NCBI RefSeq assembly: GCF_004310425.1
Contig: NZ_SIUB01000008.1
Location: 62,001 to 126,000, forward strand
Length of the DNA: 64,000 bases
Direction: 5' to 3'
From: Hansschlegelia quercus
GTDB taxonomy: Bacteria > Pseudomonadota > Alphaproteobacteria > Rhizobiales > Methylopilaceae
Shown here: positions 26,494-36,079 of the stretch, piece after piece
How the letters are laid out: every line of letters starts with the position of its first letter
Position numbering within the stretch: the stretch's first letter is position 1
Translations under genes and position numbers: made by a program
The notes under the pieces: generated by a model
Seen by the model: only the letters and a program-made list of their open reading frames with translations
What the model was told of the DNA's origin: nothing
Database searches by the model: none

Positions 26494-28266
26494 ATGTGCG
26501 GAATTTGTGGTGAGGTGACCTTCCTCGGTCAGCCGGCCTCGGTGGAGGCCGTCACGGCCATGTCGGGCTGCATGACGCAGCGCGGACCGGACGGCGACGG
26601 CATCGTCTCGCGCGGACGCGTCGCATTCGGGCACCGCAGGCTGAAGATCATCGACCTCAGCGAAAAGGCCGAACAGCCGATGGTCGACCCCGCGCTCGGG
26701 GTCACGCTGGTCTTCAACGGCTGCATCTACAACCACAAGGAGTTGCGCGCCGAGCTCCAGGCGAAAGGCTATACGTTCTTCTCCGAAGGCGACACGGAAG
26801 TCATCGCCAAGGGCTGGCACGCCTGGGGAACGGAGCTGCCGAAGAAGCTGTTCGGCATGTTCGCGATCGCGATCCATGAGCGCGAGAGCGGCCGGGTGAT
26901 CCTCATTCGAGACCGGCTCGGCATCAAGCCGCTCTACCTCTCCGAAGGCGCCGGCAGGCTGCGCTTCTCGTCGTCGCTGCCCTCGCTGCTGAAGGCGGGC
27001 GGCGTCGACACGTCGATCGATCCGCTCGGGCTCAACGCCTACATGTCGTTCCACTCGGTCGTGCCGGCGCCGCGCACGATCCTGTCGGGCGTGCGCAAGC
27101 TGCCGCCGGCGACGCTGCGCATCTACGAGCCGGACGGCCGCACCAAGGAGGAGGTCTACTGGACCGTCTCCTACGAGCGCTCCTCCGCCGACGTCGCGCG
27201 GAGCTTCGACGAGTGGCGCGAGGAGGTCCATAACTCGCTGCGCACGGCGGTGAAGCGCCGCATGGTGTCGGACGTGCCGGTCGGCGTGCTGCTGTCGGGC
27301 GGGGTCGACTCCAGCGTCGTGGTCGCGCTGCTCGCCGAACTCGGCCACCAGGACATCGAGACCTTCTCGATCGGCTTCGAAGCCCGCGGCGGCGAAGAGG
27401 GCGACGAGTTCAAGTATTCCGACATCATCGCCGAAAAGTTCGGCACCGAGCACCACAAGATCACCATTGAGGAGCGCCGGATGCTGGACGCGCTGCCCGG
27501 CGCGATCCAGGCGATGTCCGAGCCGATGGTGAGCCACGATTGCGTGGCGTTCTACCTGCTCTCGGAAGAGGTGCGGAAGCACGTCACCGTGGTGCAGTCC
27601 GGCCAGGGCGCGGACGAAATCTTCGCGGGCTATCACTGGTATCCGCCGGTCGCCGCCTCGAACGACCCCGCCGCGGATTACGCCAAGGCGTTCTTCGATC
27701 GCGACAACGCCCGCTATCTCGCCCATGTCACCGACGAGTACGCCACGGCGGACGCCGCCCGCGCCTTCGTCGAGGAGCATTTCGCGATGCCGGGCGCCGA
27801 CGACGCGGTCGACAAGGCGCTCCGTCTCGACTCAACCGTCATGCTGGTCGACGACCCCGTGAAGCGCGTCGACAACATGACGATGGCCCACTCCCTAGAG
27901 GCGCGCGTGCCGTTCCTCGACCACGAGTTGGTCGAACTCGCGGCGCGCATTCCCGGCAAGCACAAGCTCGCGGATGGCGGCAAGGGCGTCCTGAAGGACC
28001 TCGCGCGCCACATCGTGCCGAAGGAGATCGTCGACCGGCCGAAAGGCTATTTCCCGGTGCCGGGCCTGAAATACCTGGAGGGCCAGACGCTCGAGATGGT
28101 GCGCGACGCGCTGGGCAGCCGGGCTGCGCGCGAGCGCGGCCTGTTCCGTCCGGACTATCTCGAGACGCTGTTCGAGAACCCTGCCGAGCACATCACGCCC
28201 TTGCGTGGCTCGGAGCTGTGGCAGTGCGCATTGCTCGAGGTGTGGCTGCAGACGCATGGCGTCTGA
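26494..28266 (+). CDS. asnO: N-acetylglutaminylglutamine amidotransferase (asparagine synthetase family)
   Basis: This 590-residue class-II amidotransferase has the Ntn nucleophile Cys2 (MCGICGE), RGPDGDG and LVFNGCIYN in the glutaminase half, and the ATP PP-loop SGGVDSS at 268-274 in the synthetase half. It resembles the asparagine synthetase subfamily linked to the osmolyte N-acetylglutaminylglutamine amide (NAGGN), in which it amidates the C-terminal glutamate or glutamine carboxylate of the dipeptide. The assignment rests mainly on the next two genes, the GNAT-ATP-grasp fusion and the M42-like peptidase, which complete the known trio. Ordinary asparagine synthetase is the fallback. Confidence 0.92.
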   Translation: MCGICGEVTFLGQPASVEAVTAMSGCMTQRGPDGDGIVSRGRVAFGHRRLKIIDLSEKAEQPMVDPALGVTLVFNGCIYNHKELRAELQAKGYTFFSEGDTEVIAKGWHAWGTELPKKLFGMFAIAIHERESGRVILIRDRLGIKPLYLSEGAGRLRFSSSLPSLLKAGGVDTSIDPLGLNAYMSFHSVVPAPRTILSGVRKLPPATLRIYEPDGRTKEEVYWTVSYERSSADVARSFDEWREEVHNSLRTAVKRRMVSDVPVGVLLSGGVDSSVVVALLAELGHQDIETFSIGFEARGGEEGDEFKYSDIIAEKFGTEHHKITIEERRMLDALPGAIQAMSEPMVSHDCVAFYLLSEEVRKHVTVVQSGQGADEIFAGYHWYPPVAASNDPAADYAKAFFDRDNARYLAHVTDEYATADAARAFVEEHFAMPGADDAVDKALRLDSTVMLVDDPVKRVDNMTMAHSLEARVPFLDHELVELAARIPGKHKLADGGKGVLKDLARHIVPKEIVDRPKGYFPVPGLKYLEGQTLEMVRDALGSRAARERGLFRPDYLETLFENPAEHITPLRGSELWQCALLEVWLQTHGV

Positions 28267-28307
28267 ACCCGCGAACTGAACTGGACTGGAAGAGGAAGGC
28301 CACCATC

Positions 28308-30038
28308 ATGGCGCTTGCCGTCGAGCATACCGAGACGCCCGCGGCGCCGATTTCCGCCGCTCTTACGGAGAGGCGGGCGAACGCCATCGTCGATTGCGGC
28401 TGGGGCCGACTGCTGTTCGGACAGACCTTCACGGACCCCGCCGCGCTCGCCCAGGCGCTTCGTGGCGAAGGGCCGGACCGGCGCGACATCGCGGTCTATG
28501 TCGACGATCCGCACGTGCTGCTGGCGCAGGCTCCGCTCGAGCTGTTCCTCGACCCCAGCCATATGTTCCGGCTTGATCTCGATGCCTATCAGCCGTCGCG
28601 ACGAGGCCAGCGGGCCTTCGCGGTGCGGCGGCTCGAAAACGGCGGCGACATCGACGCGGTGAACCGCATCTATGCCTCGCGGCACATGGTCTCCGGTCCT
28701 CCGGACTTCTACGAGCGGGCGCGCGACAGCGAGACGGTGATCCATCTCGTTGCGGTCGACGCCCGCTCGGACGAGGTGATCGGCACGGTGACGGGCGTCG
28801 ACCACGTGGCGGCGTTCGATGATCCCGAGCGCGGCTCGTCGCTTTGGTGCCTTGCGGTCGACCCGCAGTCGCGCCATCCGGGCGTTGGCGAGACGCTGGT
28901 GCGCCGGCTCGCCGAGTTCCTCAAGGAGCGCGGCGCGCGGACGATGGACCTGTCGGTCATGCACGACAACGACCTCGCCATCGGGCTCTACGAGAAGCTC
29001 GGCTTCGCGCGCGTGCCGACCTTCTCGATCAAGCGCCGCAACTCGATCAACGAACGTCTGTTCGTGGGCGAGCCCGGCGTCGAGGGGTTGAACCCCTACG
29101 CCAAGATCATCGTCGACGAGGCGCGGCGACGCGGCATCGGCGTCGACGTGGTGGACGCCGAGGGCGGGTTCTTCCGCCTGACCCATGGCGGACGCTCGAT
29201 CCTGTGCCGGGAGAGCTTGAGCGAGCTCACGTCCGGCGTCGCTATGTCGATCTGCGACGACAAGGCGGTCACGCGCCGCGCTGTCGAGCGGGCCGGCGTC
29301 GTCGTGCCTGCGCAGATCGAAGCCGGCGACCGCGAAGGCCTCGAAGCATTCCTGGAAGAGCATGGCGCAGTGGTCGTGAAGCCAGCCCGCGGCGAGCAGG
29401 GCCGCGGCATCTCGGTCGGACTCGAGACGATCGAGGAGATCGAGGCCGCGGTCGAGCACGCCAAGGCGTTCTGCGACCGCGTGATCGTGGAGCAGATGGT
29501 CGAGGGCGACGATCTCCGCCTTATCGTCATCGACTTCCGCCTCGTCGCGGCCGCGATGCGCAAGCCGGCCCGCGTCGTTGGCGACGGCAAGAGCACGATC
29601 CGCGAGCTGATCGAAAAGCAGAGCAAGCGCCGCGCGGCCGCGACCGGCGGCGAGAGCTCGATCCCGCTCGACGGCCAGACTGAGAAGGCGGTGAAAGCCG
29701 CGGGCTACAGCCTCGACGACGTCGCACCCGAGAACGAGACCATCGTCGTCCGGAAGACCGCGAACCTCCACACCGGCGGCACCATCCACGACGTCACGGG
29801 CTCGGTGCATCCCCGCCTGGTCGATGCGGCGGTCAAGGTCGCCCGCGCGATCGACATCCCGGTCGTTGGCGTCGACTTCATGATCAAGGCGCCGCACGAG
29901 CCGGACTACGCGTTCATTGAAGCAAACGAGCGTCCGGGCCTCGCAAACCACGAGCCGCAGCCGACCGCGGAGCGTTTCGTCGACCTCCTGTTCCCGCTCT
30001 CCATGCCGGCCGCGATCCGCCGAGTGGGGCTGGGCTAA
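28308..30038 (+). CDS. ngg: N-acetylglutaminylglutamine synthetase (GNAT plus ATP-grasp fusion)
   Basis: A 576-residue fusion. Residues about 110-265 form a GNAT acetyltransferase (IYASRHMVSGP, LWCLAVDPQSRHPGVGETLVRRL for acetyl-CoA binding, NDLAIGLYEKLGF), and about 290-570 an ATP-grasp ligase (VVVKPARGEQGRGI, RLIVIDFRLVAAAMR, GVDFMIKAP and the metal-site FIEANERPGL). This architecture is specific to the NAGGN osmolyte system: it acetylates one glutamine and ligates a second. The ATG at 28308 has GAGGAAGG upstream and lies 41 bases after asnO; the same frame extended upstream is a shadow of asnO. Probably osmotically induced as in known cases; no regulatory site was recognised. Confidence 0.93.
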   Translation: MALAVEHTETPAAPISAALTERRANAIVDCGWGRLLFGQTFTDPAALAQALRGEGPDRRDIAVYVDDPHVLLAQAPLELFLDPSHMFRLDLDAYQPSRRGQRAFAVRRLENGGDIDAVNRIYASRHMVSGPPDFYERARDSETVIHLVAVDARSDEVIGTVTGVDHVAAFDDPERGSSLWCLAVDPQSRHPGVGETLVRRLAEFLKERGARTMDLSVMHDNDLAIGLYEKLGFARVPTFSIKRRNSINERLFVGEPGVEGLNPYAKIIVDEARRRGIGVDVVDAEGGFFRLTHGGRSILCRESLSELTSGVAMSICDDKAVTRRAVERAGVVVPAQIEAGDREGLEAFLEEHGAVVVKPARGEQGRGISVGLETIEEIEAAVEHAKAFCDRVIVEQMVEGDDLRLIVIDFRLVAAAMRKPARVVGDGKSTIRELIEKQSKRRAAATGGESSIPLDGQTEKAVKAAGYSLDDVAPENETIVVRKTANLHTGGTIHDVTGSVHPRLVDAAVKVARAIDIPVVGVDFMIKAPHEPDYAFIEANERPGLANHEPQPTAERFVDLLFPLSMPAAIRRVGLG

Positions 30039-30123
30039 CTCACTGCGGCGGCGTCATCTGGGATCGCTCGCCGGGTTTGTGCTACGTCAGCGGCCGCACG
30101 AATCATCCTCGCCTTGAGGTTCC

Positions 30124-31284
30124 ATGCCGCGTCTCGACGTCGACATCGATTATCTGGCCGAGCAGCTCCGAGGGCTGCTGAAGATCCCAAGCCCCACCGG
30201 TTTTACGGATTCCATCACGCATGCGGTGGTGGACGAGCTTGTCCGTCTCGGCGTCGAGCCCGAGGTTACGCGGCGGGGCGCGATCCGCGCCAAGATCAAG
30301 GGCAAGGCCAAGGATCCCTCACGCGCCCTGATCGCCCATCTCGATACGCTCGGCGCGCAGGTGAAGTATCTGAAGCCGAACGGACGGCTTGAGCTCGTCC
30401 CGATCGGCAACTGGTCGGCGCGCTTTGCGGAAGGCGCGCGCGTCACGATCTTCACCGAGCAGGGCGCCTATCGCGGCTCCATCCTGCCGCTCAAGGCGTC
30501 GGGCCACACCTACGCCGACGAAGTCGACACCCAGCCGACCGGCTGGCCCTATGTCGAGGTCCGGGTCGACGCGCTGGTGCGCGACGCCGCCGATCTGCAC
30601 CGGCTGGGCTTTCATGTCGGCGACATGGTCGCGATCGACACGCAGGCCGAGTTCCTGGACAACGGCTTCATCGTCTCCCGTCATCTCGACGACAAAGCGG
30701 GTGTCGCGATCCTGCTCGCGGCGCTGAAGGCCATCGTCGAGTCCGGCGAGAGGCTGCCGGTCGATACTTGGTTCGTGCTGTCGATCGCCGAGGAAGTCGG
30801 CGTCGGCGCCGCGGCGGTCCTGCCGCACGACGTGGCCGCCATGGTGACGATCGACAACGGCACCACCGCGCCCGGCCAGGCCTCCGACGAGTTCGGCGTC
30901 ACGATCGCAATGGCCGACCAAACGGGGCCGTTCGACTACCACCTGACGCACGAACTCATCCGGCTGTGCCGCGAGAACGACATCCGCCACCAGCGCGATG
31001 TCTTCCGCTACTACCGCTCCGACAGCGCCTCCGCGATCGAGGCGGGCGCCGACGTGCGAACCGCGCTCACGACCTTCGGCGTCGACGCCAGCCACGGCTA
31101 CGAGCGCATCCACATGCATGCGCTGCGCTCGCTCGCCGAGCTGATGACGGCCTATGTGACAAGCCCAATCGAGATCAAGCGCGACGCCAAGCCGCTCGGC
31201 TCGATCGAGGGCTTCCCGCACCAGCCGACCGCGCCGGCGGAGCCGGACATCGAGCCGGCGGAGGAACTGCCGCCACGGGAGTGA
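30124..31284 (+). CDS. M42-family-like metallopeptidase of the NAGGN osmolyte system
   Basis: A 386-residue zinc aminopeptidase-fold protein. Metal ligands and catalytic residues are visible: H72 and D74 (AHLDTLG), the bridging Asp in SRHLDDKAG (D189/D190), the Glu pair E223-E224 (IAEEVGVG) and the late His in DASHGYERIHMHAL. It belongs to the M42-like group that accompanies the NAGGN biosynthesis genes (third member of the trio); its job there is not settled, and turnover or trimming of the acetylated dipeptide is the obvious guess. Weak site GAGGTTCC before the ATG; 85 bp separate it from ngg. Converges on tadC. Confidence 0.9.
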   Translation: MPRLDVDIDYLAEQLRGLLKIPSPTGFTDSITHAVVDELVRLGVEPEVTRRGAIRAKIKGKAKDPSRALIAHLDTLGAQVKYLKPNGRLELVPIGNWSARFAEGARVTIFTEQGAYRGSILPLKASGHTYADEVDTQPTGWPYVEVRVDALVRDAADLHRLGFHVGDMVAIDTQAEFLDNGFIVSRHLDDKAGVAILLAALKAIVESGERLPVDTWFVLSIAEEVGVGAAAVLPHDVAAMVTIDNGTTAPGQASDEFGVTIAMADQTGPFDYHLTHELIRLCRENDIRHQRDVFRYYRSDSASAIEAGADVRTALTTFGVDASHGYERIHMHALRSLAELMTAYVTSPIEIKRDAKPLGSIEGFPHQPTAPAEPDIEPAEELPPRE

Positions 31285-31299
31285 CAGCGCTCGTCCGCC

Positions 31300-32268
31300 T
31301 CAGGGCTGCGCCATCACCGTGATGTAGGCCGGCCCGAGAATGACGATGAAGATCACGGGCAGGAAGAACACGATCATCGGGACGGTCAGCTTCGGGGGCA
31401 GGCTGGCGGCGCGCTTCTCGGCTTCCGCCATGCGCGTGTCGCGGCTGTCCTGTCCGAGGACGCGCAACGCCTGGCCGACAGGCGTGCCGTATTTGTCGGC
31501 CTGGATCAGCGCCGTGCCGACCGATTTCACGGATTCGAGGCCCGTGCGCGCGCCGAAGTTCTCGTACGCCTGACGCCGGTCCTGCAGATAGGACATCTCG
31601 GCCATGGTGAGCGTAAGCTCTTCCGCGAGCGCGACGGACTGACCACCGATTTCGTCGGCGACCTTGCGGAAGGCCGCCTCGATCGACATGCCGGATTCAA
31701 CGCAGATCAGCATCAGGTCGAGCGCGTCGGGAAAGGCGCGCTGCATCTGCGCCTGGCGCTTCTGCCTCTGATTCTTGAGGTAAAGTTCAGGCGCCTTCAC
31801 GCCAGCGTAGACGGCGAAGACGACGATTCCGATCCGCCACAGCGGGTCGAGGCCGAAATCGTTGACGACGAACAGGTAGAACAGCGCGACGACCATGAAG
31901 ACGATCGGCGCGACCAGCCGGAAGAACAGGAAGGTCACCATCGCGCCGCCGCCGCGATGCCCGGCCATCTGCAGACGCTCCTTGGCGTCCTCGGTCCCGA
32001 GGTGCTTCGCCAGATTGAACTGGCTGACGATGCTCTGCATGTAGGCCTTCGGCTCGCGCTTCAGACCCTTGCCCTTCGCCATCCGCTCGCGCTCGCGGGC
32101 GCGGATCTTGTTCCGCTCCAGCGCGACCGCCTTCATCCGCTTGCCCAAGGCGTCGCCGGCGAGCAGCGGCATCGCGAGCGTGATCACGGTCGCCATCGCC
32201 GCCACGGCGGCAAGCAGCGCCGCCAGCGCCTTCGGGTCGATCAGCGTGTTGAAGATGAGGTTGGCCAC
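31300..32268 (-). CDS. tadC: Tad pilus inner-membrane platform protein TadC
   Basis: A 322-residue type II secretion F-domain protein of the Flp/Tad pilus platform. Two N-terminal hydrophobic segments precede a cytoplasmic region with LMLICVESGMSIEAAFRKVADEIG and the F-domain core ALIQADKYGTPVGQALRVLGQDSRDTRMAEAEKRAASLPPKL-like pattern (positions about 225-285), and a C-terminal hydrophobic pair anchors it. It starts with GTG at 32268 behind AAGGA, 18 bases after tadB. It is the last gene of the nine-gene minus-strand cluster; tadD and pseudopilin genes do not follow here. Confidence 0.93.
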   Translation of the reverse strand: MANLIFNTLIDPKALAALLAAVAAMATVITLAMPLLAGDALGKRMKAVALERNKIRARERERMAKGKGLKREPKAYMQSIVSQFNLAKHLGTEDAKERLQMAGHRGGGAMVTFLFFRLVAPIVFMVVALFYLFVVNDFGLDPLWRIGIVVFAVYAGVKAPELYLKNQRQKRQAQMQRAFPDALDLMLICVESGMSIEAAFRKVADEIGGQSVALAEELTLTMAEMSYLQDRRQAYENFGARTGLESVKSVGTALIQADKYGTPVGQALRVLGQDSRDTRMAEAEKRAASLPPKLTVPMIVFFLPVIFIVILGPAYITVMAQP

Positions 32269-32286
32269 GCGGACGGTCCTTCGCGT

Positions 32287-33267
32287 TCAGAAGTCGAAGT
32301 TGATCATCTTCCTCATGACGAGGATGCCGGTGAGCATCCATGCGCCCGAGATGATGAGCATCACGCGGCCGATATCGGTGGTCCACATGAGGCCTATGTA
32401 GGCCGGGTTCGTCATCGAGATGACGCCGATGGTGATCAGCGGCAGCGAGCCGATGATGGTGGCCGAGGCCTTCGCCTCCATGCTCATGGCCTGGATCTTG
32501 GCCTTCATCTTCTTACGGTCGCGCAGAACGCGCGCCAGATTGCCAAGCGCATCCGACAGACTGCCGCCGGCCTTGGACTGGATGGCGATGACCAGCGCGA
32601 AGAAGTTCGCCTCTGAGACCGGCATCCTCTCATAGAGCTTGCCGACCGCGTCCGCGAGCGGGATGCCGATGGTCGTTTCCTCGACGATCTTGCGGAATTC
32701 GGATTTCACCGGCTCCTGCGCCTCGTTTGCGACAATGCGGATGCAGTCGCCGAGCGGCAGGCCGGACTTAAGCCCGCGCAGGATCACCTCGACGCCGTCA
32801 GGCAGAAAGTTCAGGAAGCGGGCGGCGCGCTTCTTCTTCATGTAGGTCAGAATCCAGCGCGGAAGGCCGAGGCCGCCGACCACCGCGCAGAAGCCCGCGA
32901 CCCTCAGGTCTCCGCCCGTCGCCATGAAGCCGGCGAAAGCGAGCGCGATCGCGATGGCGGCGCTCATCAGGTAGAAGCGCTGCGGCTCCCAATCGAGCCC
33001 GGCGTGGGCGAGGCGCATCTTCAGCGATGGCCGGTTGATGCGCTTCTGCCGCTCGTCGAGCTCCTTGAGGCTGTCGGCGACCTGCCCGCGGCGAAGGCTT
33101 TCGACCGTTAGGGCGGCAGCGGCGCGACGCCGGTCGAGCCCGATCATCTTCTGGCGCTTCTCGACCCGGAGCGCGCCCGAGAGATAGGGATAGACCAGCG
33201 CGTAAGCCGCGCCGCCCGCGGCGAACGTCGCAAGGGCGATGACGGGAAGATTGCCTTTCAGGTCCAT
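32287..33267 (-). CDS. tadB: Tad pilus inner-membrane platform protein TadB
   Basis: A 326-residue partner of TadC with the same T2SS F-domain. The N-terminus has one hydrophobic segment, followed by a basic stretch, two hydrophobic segments (residues about 105-140), then the cytoplasmic F-domain with FLPDGVEVILRGLKSGLPLGDCIRIVANE and FFALVIAIQSKAGGSLSDALGNLARVLRDR-like text. TadB and TadC form the platform on which the ATPase CpaF acts to extrude the Flp pilus. It lies between cpaF (22-base gap) and tadC (18-base gap). ATG at 33267 with CGGGA upstream. Confidence 0.93.
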   Translation of the reverse strand: MDLKGNLPVIALATFAAGGAAYALVYPYLSGALRVEKRQKMIGLDRRRAAAALTVESLRRGQVADSLKELDERQKRINRPSLKMRLAHAGLDWEPQRFYLMSAAIAIALAFAGFMATGGDLRVAGFCAVVGGLGLPRWILTYMKKKRAARFLNFLPDGVEVILRGLKSGLPLGDCIRIVANEAQEPVKSEFRKIVEETTIGIPLADAVGKLYERMPVSEANFFALVIAIQSKAGGSLSDALGNLARVLRDRKKMKAKIQAMSMEAKASATIIGSLPLITIGVISMTNPAYIGLMWTTDIGRVMLIISGAWMLTGILVMRKMINFDF

Positions 33268-33289
33268 GACGATCCCGGTCCTAGATCGC

Positions 33290-34771
33290 TCAGGCGACGC
33301 GCGAAGGCGCGTCGCCTTCCATCGCGTCGATCGCGGCGGCGAGCCGGTTCTCCTCGCCGAAATAGCGGGCGCGCTCCCAGAAGCGGGGACGCCCGATGCC
33401 GGTCGAGCGGTGGCGGCCGATCAGCTTCTTGTTCGCGTCCTCGCCGAGGATGTCGTAGAGCATGATGTCCTGCGTGATGATCACGTCGCCTTCCATGCCC
33501 ATCACTTCCGTGACGTGGGTGATGCGGCGCGAGCCGTCGCGCAGGCGGGACGCCTGCACGATGACGTCGACGGAGGTGCAGATCATCTCCTTGATGGTCT
33601 TCGAGGGCAGCGTGAAGCCGCCCATCGTGATCATGCTTTCGAGACGCGACAGGGCCTCGCGCGGCGAGTTGGCGTGGAGCGTGCCCATCGAGCCATCATG
33701 GCCGGTGTTCATCGCCTGCAGGAGGTCGAACGCCTCCGGTCCGCGCACCTCGCCGACGATGATCCGTTCGGGACGCATACGCAGGCAGTTCTTCACGAGG
33801 TCGCGCATGTTGACCATGCCCTCGCCCTCGAGGTTCGCGGGACGGGTCTCGAGACGCACCACATGCGGCTGCTGGAGCTGCAGCTCGGCGGCGTCTTCGC
33901 AGGTGATGATGCGCTCGTCCTCGTCGATATAGCGGGTGAGGCAGTTGAGCAGGGTCGTCTTGCCCGAGCCCGTGCCGCCCGAGATCAAGACGTTGCAGCG
34001 GACACGGCCGATGATCTTGAGGATCTCGGCGCCCTCGGGGCTGATCGAGCCGAAGCGGACCAGCTGATCGAGCGTCAGCTTGTCCTTCTTGAACTTGCGG
34101 ATGGTGAGCGTCGGCCCGTCGAGCGCAAGCGGCGCGACGATGACGTTGACGCGGGAGCCGTCCGGCAGGCGCGCGTCGCAGATCGGCGAGCTTTCGTCGA
34201 CGCGGCGGCCGACCTGGCTGACGATGCGCTGGCAGATGTTCAGGAGCTGCGCGTTGTCGCGGAACCGGACATGGGTGGTGAGCACCTTGCCGGAGACTTC
34301 GATGTAGGTCCGGTCGGCGCCGTTGACCATGATGTCGGCGATGTCGTCGCGGGCGAGCAGAGGCTCGAGCGGGCCATAGCCCAGCACGTCGTTGCAGATG
34401 TCCTCGAGCAGCTCCTCCTGCTCGGCGATCGACATCACGACGTTCCGGATCGCGATGATCTCGTTGACGATATCGCGGATTTCCTCGCGGGCGCTCTCGA
34501 TGTCGAGGCGCGCGAGCTGAGCGAGATCGATCGCCTCGATCAGCGCGCCGAAGATGCGGCTCTTGGTTTGGAAATAGTCGTCGCTGCGCCTGTGCTCCTG
34601 CGCCGCCGGAGTCGGAACCGAAGACGGTTGCGGTCGGACCTCCGCGGGCGTCGCCGGCGACGGCGCGATAGGAGCCACGGCGATCACCGGCGCTCCATAG
34701 TCGCCATTGGCCGTCGTGCGGCCGAACCCGCCCGTTCCGGGAGTGACCGCAGTGCCGCGCTTACCGAACAT
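33290..34771 (-). CDS. cpaF: Flp/Tad pilus assembly ATPase CpaF/TadA
   Basis: A 493-residue secretion ATPase that powers pilus extension (and, in Tad systems, retraction). Walker A is GGTGSGKT at 265-272; the Asp box ([11 protein letters not shown]), Walker B region ([28 protein letters not shown]) and His box ([12 protein letters not shown]) are intact. A Pro/Ala-rich N-terminal leader of about 60 residues precedes the conserved three-helix N-domain. ATG at 34771 has GGAGG upstream; 23 bases separate it from cpaE. Confidence 0.96.
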   Translation of the reverse strand: MFGKRGTAVTPGTGGFGRTTANGDYGAPVIAVAPIAPSPATPAEVRPQPSSVPTPAAQEHRRSDDYFQTKSRIFGALIEAIDLAQLARLDIESAREEIRDIVNEIIAIRNVVMSIAEQEELLEDICNDVLGYGPLEPLLARDDIADIMVNGADRTYIEVSGKVLTTHVRFRDNAQLLNICQRIVSQVGRRVDESSPICDARLPDGSRVNVIVAPLALDGPTLTIRKFKKDKLTLDQLVRFGSISPEGAEILKIIGRVRCNVLISGGTGSGKTTLLNCLTRYIDEDERIITCEDAAELQLQQPHVVRLETRPANLEGEGMVNMRDLVKNCLRMRPERIIVGEVRGPEAFDLLQAMNTGHDGSMGTLHANSPREALSRLESMITMGGFTLPSKTIKEMICTSVDVIVQASRLRDGSRRITHVTEVMGMEGDVIITQDIMLYDILGEDANKKLIGRHRSTGIGRPRFWERARYFGEENRLAAAIDAMEGDAPSRVA

Positions 34772-34794
34772 CTCGCGCCTCCGACCGGCCGGCC

Positions 34795-36066
34795 TTAGCC
34801 GGCCTTCTTTCTGTTGATCACCGCCATCAACGGCTCGAAGATCGCGGGCCGCTTGGAGCGCCGCGTCTCGGCCTTGCCCGTGACCCGCTTGGCGAGATCC
34901 GTGAAGACTTCGTTGACCTTGTTCGACGGCGCGGTTTCGGCGATCATCTGACCGTTGTTCGCGGCCGCGCCGAACAGGCCCGGATCGAACGCGATGACGG
35001 CCGCGGGCTCTAGGTCGAGCGCCTTCGCGAAGTCGCCGGGCTTGATCTCCGCGCGCTTCGGAACGCCTACCTGGTTCAGGATGAGCCGGGGCGCGGCGTC
35101 GTTCGGACGCGCGGCCTTCAGCAGATCAATCAGGTTCTTGGCGTTGCGGAGGTTTGCGAGATCAGGGCTCGCAACGATGACGACCTCGTCGGCGGCGATC
35201 AACGCGCGTTTGGACCACGCGGTCCAGACATGCGGCATATCGAGCACGGCGCAAGGCACGTTCGCGCGCATGATCTCAAGCAGCGGATCGAAGACGTCTT
35301 CGTGGAAGTCGTAGACTCGGTCGAGCGTCGCCGGCGCGGCAAGCAGATTGAGCTGCTCGGCGCATTTGGACAGCAGCCGATCGACAACCGCTGCGTCCAG
35401 GCGATCGGGCGCGAACACGACTTCGGCGACGCCTTGCGGCGGATCCTGATTGAAGTTGAGGCCGGCGGTGCCGAAAGCGAGGTCGAGGTCGACCACCACG
35501 CTGTCGAGCTTCAGCTGGCGCGCCATCGCCCAGGCGACATTGTGCGCGATGGTGGAGGAGCCGACGCCGCCCTTGGCGCCGACGAAGGCGACGACGCGGC
35601 CGACGGGCTCGGCGCCCGGCGCGCGGAAGATCTCGGAGAGCGAGCGGACGAGATCCACCACGCCGAAAGGCGGGACGAGATAGTCGCTGACGCCGAGGCG
35701 CATCAGTTCGCGATAGAGCAGGACGTCGTTGACCTGTCCGATCACCATGACCTTGGTGTCGTTGTCGCAGACCTGCGAAAGCCGATCGAGCGTCTCGAGC
35801 AGGCGCTCGCGGTGCGCGTCGCCCTCGATCAGGACGACGTTGGGCGTGGGCGCGTTGCGGTAGGCCTCCGCCGCCGCAGCGCCGCCGCCCATCTGAACCT
35901 TGACGTGCGCCTTCTCCATGCGCCGGTCGGCGGTCGCCTGCTCGACGAGGCGGGCGATCTCCTGCGTTTCGCAGAAGGCCTGGATGGAGATGCGCGGAAG
36001 CGGCGCGATCACCGCAAGGGACTTGGCCGCGAGATCGTTCGGCCTGTCGTTGCTGTTGTCTGTCAT
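34795..36066 (-). CDS. cpaE: Pilus localisation protein CpaE/TadZ (atypical receiver plus MinD-like ATPase)
   Basis: A 423-residue polar-targeting protein for the Tad machine. The N-terminal 140 residues resemble an atypical receiver domain (LIEGDAHRERLLETL, VMVIGQVND, ELMRLGVSDYLVPP), and the C-terminal half is a MinD/ParA-type ATPase with the deviant Walker A KGGVGSST at 165-172 followed by VVDLDLAFGTAGL. This is the standard CpaE layout. The ATG at 36066 is chosen to match the family; an in-frame extension of 17 codons overlaps cpaD and is rejected. It lies 13 bases after the cpaD stop. Confidence 0.93.
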   Translation of the reverse strand: MTDNSNDRPNDLAAKSLAVIAPLPRISIQAFCETQEIARLVEQATADRRMEKAHVKVQMGGGAAAAEAYRNAPTPNVVLIEGDAHRERLLETLDRLSQVCDNDTKVMVIGQVNDVLLYRELMRLGVSDYLVPPFGVVDLVRSLSEIFRAPGAEPVGRVVAFVGAKGGVGSSTIAHNVAWAMARQLKLDSVVVDLDLAFGTAGLNFNQDPPQGVAEVVFAPDRLDAAVVDRLLSKCAEQLNLLAAPATLDRVYDFHEDVFDPLLEIMRANVPCAVLDMPHVWTAWSKRALIAADEVVIVASPDLANLRNAKNLIDLLKAARPNDAAPRLILNQVGVPKRAEIKPGDFAKALDLEPAAVIAFDPGLFGAAANNGQMIAETAPSNKVNEVFTDLAKRVTGKAETRRSKRPAIFEPLMAVINRKKAG

Positions 36067-36079
36067 CGCCAGGTCCCGC

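Noticed and set aside
26494-28266. Ordinary asparagine synthetase B
   Set aside because: The domain content would fit, but the following GNAT-ATP-grasp fusion and M42-like peptidase make the NAGGN amidotransferase the better call.
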